Assembly: GCF_009936375.1 (NCBI RefSeq)
Contig: NZ_AP022332.1
Coordinates: 2,388,501-2,452,500, forward strand
Length of the DNA stretch: 64,000 nucleotides
Source: Methylosinus sp. C49
Lineage (GTDB): Bacteria; Pseudomonadota; Alphaproteobacteria; Rhizobiales; Beijerinckiaceae
Reading direction: 5' to 3'
This document shows, piece by piece, positions 56,704-64,000 of this stretch. The position numbers and the translations under genes were made by a program. The notes under the pieces were generated by a model. The model was not told the origin of the DNA, made no database searches, and saw only the letters and a program-made list of their open reading frames with translations. Position 1 is the stretch's first letter. Each line of letters begins with the position of its first letter.

Positions 56704-56771
56704 GAGAAGCGCCCGGCGCCCATCTTCCGCGGGCGCCGGCCGAAATTTCGTCTCGCGATATAAATGCTGTT

Positions 56772-57524
56772 TCAGACCCGCCGGCTCGCGGCCGGGGCCG
56801 TCTCCACCCGGCGCACCGGCGGGGCGCTGATGCGCTGCGCGCGGAACATGCTGTAGGAGGCGTTGTAGCGGCGCCCGCATTGCCGCACATAGCTCTCCGC
56901 GCCCAGCAGGCCTTCGCCATTCTCGACGATATGCTTGACGAGGCAGAGCTCCTGCATCTGCTCGGCGGTGAGGATCTCGCCATTCTCCATCAGCCGCTCC
57001 GCCTTCACGAAGCCGAGCTTCTGCGCCAGCGCGCCATAGACGCCGATGGCCGAGGCGAGATCGGCCTCGAAGCAGAAGCGCGCATAGCGGTCGGCCACCA
57101 TCATGGAGCAGGAGAGGGCGAAGTCGAGATCCGCCCCGTTCAGATAGGTCCTTGCCCATGCGATCGATATGACGGGCGCATCGAGAATGAGCCGCGCGGT
57201 CGCCGACGCCAGCTCGTCGAAGCCTTCCGCGGCGACGGCCGTGGAATCGTCACAGTGCGCGAAGTCGAAAACCAGATATTTGAGACCGGGCAGATGGCCT
57301 TCGGAAATTTTGCGCAGCAACAAGGTCAGCCCGTCGATGCTGTCGCGATCGAAACCGCAGGCGAGCTTGCTCACCAGGATCGTATCCAGATCGTCCATGC
57401 GATGGATCTCCAGCGACGAGCGCTGTCGGATGAAATCCAGCGGATCCGAGAAGTCGGAAGGGGAAACATAAGTCTCAGCGGCGACAGCGGAGGTGATGTC
57501 GTTCTTCGAAACTACCGCATTCAT
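56772..57524 (-). CDS. second, divergent RpfF-like crotonase
   Basis: A 250-residue crotonase-fold protein. Its core VISIAWARTYLNGADLDFALSC parallels the RpfF block GNALGGGFEAALSC: the first catalytic Glu is replaced by Asp in LDFALSC. The second block FCFEADLASAIGVYGALAQKLG keeps a Glu. The oxyanion Gly pair of active crotonases is weakened (NGAD). It faces the GGDEF-EAL gene convergently, 68 bp away. It could be a synthase with altered specificity, or a DSF-binding regulator, since Burkholderia RpfR uses an RpfF-interacting domain. ATG 57524 with AGGAGA six bases upstream is well supported. Confidence 0.65.
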   Translation of the reverse strand: MNAVVSKNDITSAVAAETYVSPSDFSDPLDFIRQRSSLEIHRMDDLDTILVSKLACGFDRDSIDGLTLLLRKISEGHLPGLKYLVFDFAHCDDSTAVAAEGFDELASATARLILDAPVISIAWARTYLNGADLDFALSCSMMVADRYARFCFEADLASAIGVYGALAQKLGFVKAERLMENGEILTAEQMQELCLVKHIVENGEGLLGAESYVRQCGRRYNASYSMFRAQRISAPPVRRVETAPAASRRV

Positions 57525-57977
57525 GTTTCGTCTCCTATTCGAATGGTTTCGCAATTCTTACCGAGTTACTTAAAATTTTAAAGAAGTTTCGACCGCGTCT
57601 TCGCTCATGGTTAATTTCAGGACCGAAATTTACGTACGTAGTCGCGCGTTTTCGGCCTGCCGGGCGGGTTGCGACTTTTTGCCGCTGGCGGGTGGCGGGA
57701 TCTGGTAGCAACTGCCCGAAAGTGTGCGGTGTCCGGCAGCGAAGCGGGAGCCGGAAGGCCTGGACGGCGGGTCACGCAGGCCTGGGGCCGCGGCATTTCC
57801 GCGCCCGCGCGTTTACGAGTGAAAACTTCGTCCCTATCTCGCTAGGAGTGTGTGCTAAAAGCCGGGAGTGACGCTCGGCCGAGGGGTCGAGTCGCATCGC
57901 GGTCATCGACGCCGGGTCGGCGAGAGTGCTGCAGCCGCTCATGAGAAGCGGCGACAACATGGATAGGGAGAGAAAAG
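57525..57977. other. 453-bp divergent intergenic region
   Basis: Between the divergent crotonase (minus) and the second HGGV-type gene (plus). The part near the crotonase is A+T-rich with the palindrome TTAAAATTTTAA (57570-57581); the centre is GC-rich. Short ORFs in it show no coding character. Probably promoters for both sides. Confidence 0.4.
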
Positions 57978-58547
57978 ATGAATCTTCGACTTCTGGTCGC
58001 TCTTGCCATGGCGACGGCCGGATTGGTCGGCGAGGCCCATGCGCATGGCGGCGTGAGCTCCGACACCGGCCAGTGCATCATGAAGATCGGCCCCGACACG
58101 ATGAACTTCACCGGCTACCAGCCGCTGAAGTCCCGCGAGGTCTTCTGCGACGACATTCCCGATGTCGGCCCGACGATCATCGTGCTGGACGCCGTGCAGG
58201 ACGAGCTGCGCGACATGGCGTTGGAGATTCGCATTCTCCGCAATGTCGGCCAGAGCGACGACAACGAGAATCTCGAGCAGAACACGGAAGTCTATCTGCC
58301 GCCGAAGAAATACCGCACCGGCACGCTCAACTTCGAATATAATTTCACCAAGAAGGGCGACTTCATCGGTCTGGTGAAGGCGAAGGCCGACGACGGACGC
58401 GAATATGTCTCGCGCTTTCCCTTCGCGGTCGGCACCACAGAGGACAAGAACATCATCATCGCCGTGTTCTTCGCCGCGCTCGGCCTCGTCGGCTTCGGCC
58501 TCTGGTATAAGAACAGCTTCATCGACAAGAAAAAGAAGGCGGCCTGA
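57978..58547 (+). CDS. HGGV-type periplasmic protein with C-terminal TM anchor (paralogue 2)
   Basis: A 189-residue protein, paralogous to the one at 4840-5502. Signal peptide 1-22 ends AHA, so the mature chain begins His23 (HGGV). Conserved: Cys in GQCIMKIGP, MNFTGYQ, REVFCDDIP, VGPTIIVLD, LNFEYNFTKKGDFIGLV, VSRFPFAVG, then one membrane helix (about 162-182) and a Lys-rich cytosolic end. Family function unknown to me. An N-terminal His plus Cys and Met in a methanotroph-like genome suggests metal, perhaps copper, binding; inference only. A good binding site (AGGGAGAG) precedes the ATG. Confidence 0.7.
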   Translation: MNLRLLVALAMATAGLVGEAHAHGGVSSDTGQCIMKIGPDTMNFTGYQPLKSREVFCDDIPDVGPTIIVLDAVQDELRDMALEIRILRNVGQSDDNENLEQNTEVYLPPKKYRTGTLNFEYNFTKKGDFIGLVKAKADDGREYVSRFPFAVGTTEDKNIIIAVFFAALGLVGFGLWYKNSFIDKKKKAA

Positions 58548-58596
58548 TCTTTCGATCGCGCATGCTCCGGCCGGGCGGGCGCCTGGCCGGAACGCT

Positions 58597-59274
58597 TCAG
58601 GCGAGCTCGACGAGACGGCCGTCGCTGAGCGTGACGCGGCGGTCCATCTGATCGGCGAGATCGAGATTATGCGTCGCCACCAGCGCGGCGAGGCCGGTGT
58701 TGCGCGCCAGCGTCATCAAGGTCGCGAAAACATGCTGCGCGGTGCGTGGATCGAGATTGCCCGTCGGCTCGTCGGCGAGCAGAACACGCGGCGCATTGGC
58801 GACCGCGCGAGCGATGGCGACGCGCTGCTGCTCGCCGCCCGATAGTTGCGAGGGCAAATGCTTCGCCCGCTCGCCGAGCCGCAGATAATCGAGCAGTTCC
58901 GCCGCGCGCCGCTCCGCCTCGCGGCGATCCAGCCCGTTGATCGCCTGCGGCAGCGCGACATTCTCGAGCGCGGTGAATTCCGGCAGCAGATGATGGAACT
59001 GATAGACGAAGCCGATCGTCGAGCGGCGCAGGCCGGTGCGCTCATTATCGCTCATGTCGGAGGTCGCCAGCCCGGCGATGAGCACCTCGCCATCATCGGC
59101 GCGCTCCAGCAGGCCGGCGATATGCAGCAGAGTGGATTTGCCGGCGCCTGAAGGCGCGATCAGCGCCACCGTCTCGCCGGCCGCGAGCGTGAGATCGGCG
59201 CCGATGAGAATGTCCAGACGCCCGTCGCCTTCGCGATAATGGCGGGCGACGCCGGAAAGCTCGAGAACTGTCAT
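58597..59274 (-). CDS. lolD: lipoprotein-releasing ABC transporter ATP-binding protein
   Basis: LolD, 225 residues, the ATPase of LolCDE, which extracts outer-membrane lipoproteins from the inner membrane. Walker [14 protein letters not shown]-loop [18 protein letters not shown] (only [10 protein letters not shown] is needed), signature [14 protein letters not shown] and Walker [13 protein letters not shown] are all present. ATG 59274 with GAGG upstream is chosen; a GTG at 59283 would overlap the lolC stop by four bases. Either way it is coupled to lolC. Confidence 0.92.
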   Translation of the reverse strand: MTVLELSGVARHYREGDGRLDILIGADLTLAAGETVALIAPSGAGKSTLLHIAGLLERADDGEVLIAGLATSDMSDNERTGLRRSTIGFVYQFHHLLPEFTALENVALPQAINGLDRREAERRAAELLDYLRLGERAKHLPSQLSGGEQQRVAIARAVANAPRVLLADEPTGNLDPRTAQHVFATLMTLARNTGLAALVATHNLDLADQMDRRVTLSDGRLVELA

Positions 59275-59279
59275 GGGCC

Positions 59280-60581
59280 TCACTCGTGGCGCAGGGCGTC
59301 GATCGGATCGAGGCTCGCCGCTTTCCAGGCAGGATAGATGGAGGCGAGAATGGCGAGCACGAGCGTCATGACGACGACGAGCGCCACCTCGCGCGGCTCG
59401 ACGATCGAGGGCAGGCGCGACAGAAAATAGAGCTCCGCCGGAAACAGATTGGCGTGCATCAGCTTGTTGAGCAGCAGCCGGATCGTGTCGAGATTTTTGG
59501 CGAGCGTCAGTCCCAGCAGAAAGCCGGCGATGTCGCCGACGACGCCGATGGACGCGCCGATGATGAGGAAGATGCGCAGCACTGCGCCGCGCGTCGCGCC
59601 CATTGTGCGCAGAATGGCGATGTCGGAGGATTTGTCCTTCACCAGCATGGTGAGGCCGGAGATGATGTTGAGCGCCGCCACCAGAACGATCAGCGTCAAT
59701 ATGATGAACATCACATTGCTCTCGACCTGCAGCGTGTCGAAGAAAGTCTTGTTGCGCTGCCGCCAGTCGGTGAGCATCAAGGGCCGATCGATATTGGCGT
59801 CTATGTCGGCGCGGAACTTGTCCACAGCGTCCGGCGCGTCGAGAAAGGCCTCGATCACCGTCGCCTCATTCTCGTGATTGAAGAATAATTGCGATTCGGC
59901 GAAGGGCATGTAGACGAAGACACGGTCATATTCCGACATGCCGATCTGGAAGATCGCCGTCACCGGATAGGCTTTTATGCGCGGCGCGACGCCGAAAGGC
60001 GTCGATGCGCCCTTGGCGATGAGTATGCTGATATTGTCGCCGACGCGCACGCCGAGCGACTCGGCGAGGCGCTGGCCGATGGCGACGCCGCCGGCGCTGT
60101 CGAAGCCTTGGAACGTCCCGTCCTTCACATTTCCAGCGAGGCCCGGCAGACGCAGAATGTCCTGCTCGCGTATGCCGCGCACCAGCGCGCCCGACTGCCC
60201 ATAGGGGGAGGAGACGCCGGCCGCGCCCTCCACCATGGGCGCGACGAGCTTGACGCCGGGCAGGCGCTGCATCCGCGCCGTGACCTCGGCCCAATCATTC
60301 AGCGGCCGCTCGGCCGCCTGCACGAAGGCGTGGCCGTCTATGCCGACGATCTTGTCCATCAGCTCGCGGTGAAAGCCGTTCATCACCGACATCACGACGA
60401 TGAGCGTCGCCACGCCCAGCATGATGCCGAGAAAGGAGAAGCCGGCGATCACCGAGACGAAGCCATTGGCGCGCCGTGTCCGCACATAGCGGAAGGCGAC
60501 CATCCATTCGAAGGGCGCGAAGGCGCGCAAGCGCGGCGGCGGCTCGGTCTCGACCACGGTAGACAAAGTAGATTCGCTCAT
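59280..60581 (-). CDS. lolC: lipoprotein-releasing ABC transporter permease LolC/E
   Basis: LolC/LolE-type permease, 433 residues. One helix near the N-terminus (about 42-64), a large periplasmic loop, and three helices near the C-terminus with the family motifs [34 protein letters not shown] and [19 protein letters not shown]. Many alphaproteobacteria have one fused LolC/E-type protein, with the complex acting as a homodimer. Together with lolD it forms the operon. Confidence 0.9.
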   Translation of the reverse strand: MSESTLSTVVETEPPPRLRAFAPFEWMVAFRYVRTRRANGFVSVIAGFSFLGIMLGVATLIVVMSVMNGFHRELMDKIVGIDGHAFVQAAERPLNDWAEVTARMQRLPGVKLVAPMVEGAAGVSSPYGQSGALVRGIREQDILRLPGLAGNVKDGTFQGFDSAGGVAIGQRLAESLGVRVGDNISILIAKGASTPFGVAPRIKAYPVTAIFQIGMSEYDRVFVYMPFAESQLFFNHENEATVIEAFLDAPDAVDKFRADIDANIDRPLMLTDWRQRNKTFFDTLQVESNVMFIILTLIVLVAALNIISGLTMLVKDKSSDIAILRTMGATRGAVLRIFLIIGASIGVVGDIAGFLLGLTLAKNLDTIRLLLNKLMHANLFPAELYFLSRLPSIVEPREVALVVVMTLVLAILASIYPAWKAASLDPIDALRHE

Positions 60582-60815
60582 TTCGGCATTGTGCCCATCC
60601 GCTCGAGCCTTTCAAGCGCGCCACAGAAATGGGCGTTTCCCATGTGAGAGAGGCGAATCGAAGGCGAAGACGGGACCGTCGCCGGCATGGCGGAAAACCG
60701 ACAGCAAGGCGAGAGCCGAGCCTGCCGAGGCCAGAAAAATTAACGTCTGGCCCTTAATTTGCTGCACTGCATTCACCACCTCGACATCGGCGGTGGGCAA
60801 TCGAGGAGACGAGAA

Positions 60816-61142
60816 ATGGGTTCGATCGCCCAGCTGAAGAGCGCGCCGCGCAAGTCGCATGGCGCTGTCCACGACAATGTCGAGCTCGATCGTTTCGAGC
60901 TCGATCTCGAAGACGGAACGGCCGTCGCCTATTACCGCATGGCGCCCGGCGCCATCGTCTTCACCCATACAGAGACGCCGCCGGCGCTGCGCGGCAAAGG
61001 CGCCGCCTCGGAGCTGATCCGCGGCGCGCTGCAATGGGCGCGGGCGCGTGGGCTGAAGGTCGTTCCCGAATGCTCCTTCGTGGCCGATTATATCGCGCGC
61101 CACCAGGAATTCGCCGATCTGGTCCTGCGCAAATCGGCCTGA
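60816..61142 (+). CDS. small GNAT-fold N-acetyltransferase (YjdJ/NATD1-like)
   Basis: A 108-residue one-domain acetyltransferase-like protein. RFELDLEDGTAVAYYRM, IVFTHTETPPALRGKGAASELI (the acetyl-CoA loop RGKGAAS) and GALQWARARGLKVVPECSFVADYI match the minimal GNAT family that includes YjdJ and NATD1. Conserved His (FTHTE) and Cys (PECSFV). No partner. GAGGAG precedes ATG 60816. It converges on the ABC-F gene, with a four-base gap. Confidence 0.82.
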   Translation: MGSIAQLKSAPRKSHGAVHDNVELDRFELDLEDGTAVAYYRMAPGAIVFTHTETPPALRGKGAASELIRGALQWARARGLKVVPECSFVADYIARHQEFADLVLRKSA

Positions 61143-61146
61143 ATCC

Positions 61147-62997
61147 CTACCCCTCGTCCGAGAGCGAGAGCCACTGATCTTCTGCCTCGGCGAGCGCCGA
61201 GGCGAGATCGGCGCGCTGCTGGGCGAGGCGATTGGCCTCCTGCGGATTGCGCGAAAACGCGCTCGGATCGGCGAGCGCGGCGTCGACGCGCGCCAATAGC
61301 TCGGCCAGCTTTTTCATGCGCTCTTCCGCCGCCGCCAGCTTGCGGCGCGCCTGGCCGGCGTCGCGCTTGCCCTCGAGCCGGCGCGGCTTTTCGCGCGGCT
61401 CCTCTTCCTTGCGCTGCTCGCGGGCGTCGCCATTGGCGCGCGCCAGAACATAGCGCGCATATTCGTCGACATCGCCGTCGAAGGCTTTCACCGTGCCGCC
61501 TTCGACCAGCCATAGGCGATCGGCGCAGGCCTCCAGCAAATAGCGATCATGCGAGACGAGCACGATCGCGCCCTCATGGGCGTTGATCGCCTCGACCAGC
61601 GCGGCGCGGCTGTCGATGTCGAGATGGTTGGTCGGCTCGTCGAGGATGAGCAGATGCGGCCCATAAAAGGAAGCGACGCCGAGCAGCAGCCGCGCCTTCT
61701 CGCCGCCGGAGAGGCGCTCCACCTTCGTGTCCGCCCGCGCGCCGGAAAAGCCGGTCTGCGCCGCCCGCGCGCGAATGCGCGCCTCGGGCGCGCCGGGCAT
61801 CAGCGCGGCGAAGACGGAGTAGGGCGAGTCCTTTTCGTTCAGATCGTCGACCTGATGCTGCGCGAAAAATCCTGCCTCCAGCTTGGCGGCGCGCACCATA
61901 TTGCCGCTCTTGGGCTCGAGCCGGCCCGCCAGCAGCTTGGCGAAGGTCGATTTGCCGTTTCCGTTGGAGCCCAGCAATCCGATGCGATCGTCATTGGAGA
62001 GGCTGAGCGACAGGCGCGACAGCACCGTGCGCTCGTCATAGCCGACGCTCACATTCTCGAAAGCGATGATCGGCGGCGACAGCGGCTTTTCCGGCGAGGG
62101 CAGATAGATCGGCAGCACCTCGTCGTCGACGACCGCCGTGACCGGCCCCAGCTTCGCCAGCATTTTGAGGCGCGACTGCGCCTGACGCGCCTTGGTCGCC
62201 TTGGCGCGGAAGCGATCGACGAAGGCCTGCAGCTCGCGGCGGCGCTCCTCCTGCTTTTTGCCGGCCTTGGCCGCGAGCGCGCGCGCCTCCAGCCGCTGCG
62301 CCTCGAAGGAGCTGTAATTGCCCTTGTAGATCGTCAGCTTGCCGCGCTCGAGATGCAGAATATGCGTCGCGACCGCATCGAGCAGATCGCGATCATGGCT
62401 GATGACGAGGACATTGGCCGGATAATGCGCGAGATAATCGACGAGCCAGAGCGTGCCTTCGAGATCGAGATAATTGGTCGGCTCGTCGAGCAGCAGCAGC
62501 TCCGGCTGCGAGAACAGCACGGCGGCGAGGGCGACGCGCATGCGCCAGCCGCCCGAAAACTCCGAGAGCGGGCGCCGCTGCGCCTCGGCGTCGAAGCCGA
62601 GGCCGGAGAGAATCGCCGCCGCCCGCGCCGGCGCCGCATGGGCGTCTATGTCGACGAGGCGCGTCTGTATCTCGGCGATCTCATGCGGGTCGGTCTCGGT
62701 CTCGGCGCGCTCCAGCAGGGTCGCGCGCTCCGTGTCGGCGGCCAGCACGAAATCGACGAGCGCCGTCGGCCCGCCTGGGGCCTCCTGCTCGACGCGCCCG
62801 ATCTTCAGTCTGGCGGGGAGGGAGATGGTTCCGGTCTCGCCGGCGATCTCGCCGCAGATGATTCGGAACAGCGTGGTCTTGCCGGCGCCGTTGCGGCCGA
62901 CGAAGCCCGCGCGCGTCCGCGGCGGCACGAAGACCGAGGCCTTGTCGAAGAGCAGCCTCTCGCCGAGCCTGTAAGTGAGATCGTCAATGGAGAGCAT
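61147..62997 (-). CDS. ABC-F family ATPase (Uup-like)
   Basis: A 616-residue ABC-F protein with two nucleotide-binding domains and no membrane part. Domain 1: GRNGAGKTTLFR, FSGGWRMRVALA, LLLDEPTNYLDL. Domain 2: GSNGNGKSTFAK, LSGGEKARLLL, LILDEPTNHLD. Between them is the charged linker of ABC-F proteins (AKTKARQAQSRLKML-like region), and a C-terminal Arg/Glu coiled coil resembles Uup. Such proteins act on ribosomes or DNA rather than transport. ATG 62997 is chosen over 63033. Confidence 0.85.
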   Translation of the reverse strand: MLSIDDLTYRLGERLLFDKASVFVPPRTRAGFVGRNGAGKTTLFRIICGEIAGETGTISLPARLKIGRVEQEAPGGPTALVDFVLAADTERATLLERAETETDPHEIAEIQTRLVDIDAHAAPARAAAILSGLGFDAEAQRRPLSEFSGGWRMRVALAAVLFSQPELLLLDEPTNYLDLEGTLWLVDYLAHYPANVLVISHDRDLLDAVATHILHLERGKLTIYKGNYSSFEAQRLEARALAAKAGKKQEERRRELQAFVDRFRAKATKARQAQSRLKMLAKLGPVTAVVDDEVLPIYLPSPEKPLSPPIIAFENVSVGYDERTVLSRLSLSLSNDDRIGLLGSNGNGKSTFAKLLAGRLEPKSGNMVRAAKLEAGFFAQHQVDDLNEKDSPYSVFAALMPGAPEARIRARAAQTGFSGARADTKVERLSGGEKARLLLGVASFYGPHLLILDEPTNHLDIDSRAALVEAINAHEGAIVLVSHDRYLLEACADRLWLVEGGTVKAFDGDVDEYARYVLARANGDAREQRKEEEPREKPRRLEGKRDAGQARRKLAAAEERMKKLAELLARVDAALADPSAFSRNPQEANRLAQQRADLASALAEAEDQWLSLSDEG

Positions 62998-63153
62998 GGC
63001 CTCGCCTCTAGGGCCTTTGCTGGCGATGTGCAACGTCGGCGCCGCCGAAGCCTCGCGCTCGGCTTGTGAGAAGGCCGTCTTGGCGCTTGTCAGCCCGAGC
63101 GCAGCCCTCTATATCTGCGCCCGCTTCGCGCCGCCCTCCGGTCGGCGCAGCCC

Positions 63154-63229
63154 GCGCCCATCGTCTAGAGGCCTAGGACGTCGCCCTTTCACGGCGAAAA
63201 CACGGGTTCGATTCCCGTTGGGCGCGCCA
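63154..63229 (+). tRNA. tRNA-Glu (anticodon UUC)
   Basis: A 76-base cloverleaf with encoded CCA: acceptor GCGCCCA/TGGGCGC, anticodon stem TCGCC/GGCGA with loop CTTTCAC (anticodon TTC), and T-arm ACGGGTTCGATTCCCGT. Standard glutamate tRNA. No integrase or att repeat is seen next to it. Confidence 0.96.
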
Positions 63230-63243
63230 ATAATTTCAACGCC

Positions 63244-63555
63244 TTAAGGTCGGTAGCGGCGAATTCGTCGAATATATGCCCGCGAACGGCTGCGCACGTC
63301 CGCGCGCTCCGCCCTCCCTTCCTGACCAGCCTTCGGCCTGACGTCCATCGGCCGTGCGCCACACGCTGCGCATCGGAATAGACTGGAAAGGTCCGAGACA
63401 TAGATCGAGCCCGGCAGCTCCGAGAGGTCGATAATATGCCGCTGGCTGCAGGCGCACTCTCCTCGAGCCTGAAGCGTCAGCGCGCGACTCCACGTAATCG
63501 GCGCAATTCGATCCGAAGTTTGGCCTGGGCTGAGACGAGAAGCGAAGCCGGAAGG
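63244..63555 (-). pseudogene. possible zinc-ribbon protein, start missing (remnant or atypical start)
   Basis: The minus-strand frame contains ITWSRALTLQARGECAC, IIDLSELP and LFRCAACGARPMDVRP: a Cys-x-Cys and a Cys-x2-Cys pair with an intervening DLS motif, as in small zinc-binding proteins of Rhizobiales. No ATG/GTG/TTG with a binding site lies near the expected start; the frame is open to a TTG at 63597. It may be a decayed gene or one with a rare start codon. It fills the 367-bp gap between tRNA-Glu and the lipoprotein. Confidence 0.35.
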
Positions 63556-63596
63556 GCCATAAGGCGACGGCTCGCAGAGAGTGGAAGGTTGTTGCA

Positions 63597-63899
63597 ATGA
63601 TTGCTCTCGCGAATGGACAGCTGCCGCGGAAGATTTTGATTCTCATAATCACGCTCGTCACTGCGCTGTCTCTCTCGGGCTGTTACACTCCCGGACAACG
63701 CGCCACAGGCGGCGCGATCATCGGCGGACTCGGTGGCGCGGGCATTGGCGCTCTAGCGTCTGGAGGCCTTGCCGGCCCGACGCTCGCTGGCGCGGCAGTC
63801 GGGGCGGCAGGAGGCGCGATCATCGGCGCTGTCACCGCGCCCCGGCGTTACGGTTGGCGTCGCCACGCTTACCGGCATCGCCACTATCGCTATTACTGA
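63597..63899 (+). CDS. glycine-zipper lipoprotein
   Basis: A 100-residue lipoprotein: signal with lipobox LSGC (Cys29), then a glycine-zipper segment (GGAIIGGLGGAGIGALASGG, GAAVGAAGGAIIGAV) that can form a membrane-associated helix pair. It ends in a basic Arg/His/Tyr tail (RRHAYRHRHYRYY). Glycine-zipper lipoproteins of this sort occur in many alphaproteobacterial envelopes. GGAAGG lies eight bases before the ATG. Confidence 0.7.
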   Translation: MIALANGQLPRKILILIITLVTALSLSGCYTPGQRATGGAIIGGLGGAGIGALASGGLAGPTLAGAAVGAAGGAIIGAVTAPRRYGWRRHAYRHRHYRYY

Positions 63900-64000
63900 T
63901 GCGTCTATCGTCGAGCCGTCCGAGCCGACATAGAGCCGAATGCAAAAACGCTCCGCGCTCACATCCGGCGTCGGGGCGTCTCGCTGTTGCGTCTGGTTCC

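Noticed and set aside
61549-63069. 506-codon plus-strand frame across the ABC-F gene
   Set aside because: Shadow of the ABC-F ATPase, whose two Walker A/B sets are clear on the minus strand.
63154-63229. tRNA-Glu as an integration site for a mobile island
   Set aside because: No integrase and no repeated tRNA 3' end were found downstream within the window; the neighbouring genes look native.

Overview
The window looks like chromosomal DNA of a GC-rich alphaproteobacterium of the Rhizobiales, most likely a type II methanotroph (Methylosinus/Methylocystis group). Support for the class: the cell-cycle adaptors RcdA and CpdR, a CtrA-type box, a magnesium-type HemB without zinc cysteines, and a DUF1036 protein. 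The methanotroph assignment is inference. It rests on a PCuAC copper protein that lacks the usual Met/His motif and has a predicted mature N-terminal histidine (as described for PmoF1/PmoF2), and on other copper-like secreted proteins. No methane monooxygenase gene lies in the window.

Layout. 1-8.3 kb: PCuAC protein, GT87-type membrane protein, aspartate aminotransferase, Fe superoxide dismutase, an HGGV-type periplasmic protein, exonuclease III and a DUF697 membrane protein. 8.4-15 kb: a WYL regulator read in frame into a glutathione S-transferase, a LuxR-type regulator, plsY-dprA, a Tyr/Gly/Arg-rich secreted protein and ruvX. 14.9-18.7 kb: gatC, gatA, chorismate mutase and gatB. 19-27 kb: a histone H1-like Lys/Ala protein, hemB, a membrane-anchored patatin-like protein, DUF1036 protein, pyruvate kinase, suhB and a GNAT enzyme. 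28-34.8 kb: rcdA, rpmE, cpdR, N-formylglutamate amidohydrolase, hisN, a ComEA-like protein and hrpB.

34.8-44.6 kb holds two patches richer in A+T that look acquired: a solo DUF262/DUF1524 (GmrSD-like) protein, and a two-gene cassette of a DUF4365 nuclease-like protein plus an unrecognised 385-residue partner. Between them lie a MmgE/PrpD plus phosphosulfolactate-synthase-like pair, a Hint-domain protein, a GtrA protein and a retropepsin-like protease. 44.7-51.6 kb is core: purE-purK, an arylesterase, pccA, clpP, tig and tRNA-Leu(UAG).

51.9-58.5 kb is the most unusual stretch. It has a multicopper oxidase whose type 1 copper Cys and one HxH pair are gone. It is followed by an RpfF-like (diffusible signal factor synthase) crotonase and, 28 bp later, a six-TM PAS-GGDEF-EAL protein with all signature motifs intact. 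A second, divergent crotonase faces them, and then comes a second HGGV-type protein. This suggests a fatty-acid signal coupled to cyclic-di-GMP, not described for this group as far as I know. The window ends with lolD-lolC, a small GNAT protein, an ABC-F ATPase, tRNA-Glu(UUC) and a glycine-zipper lipoprotein. I saw no CRISPR array, rRNA, transposase, integrase or prophage.
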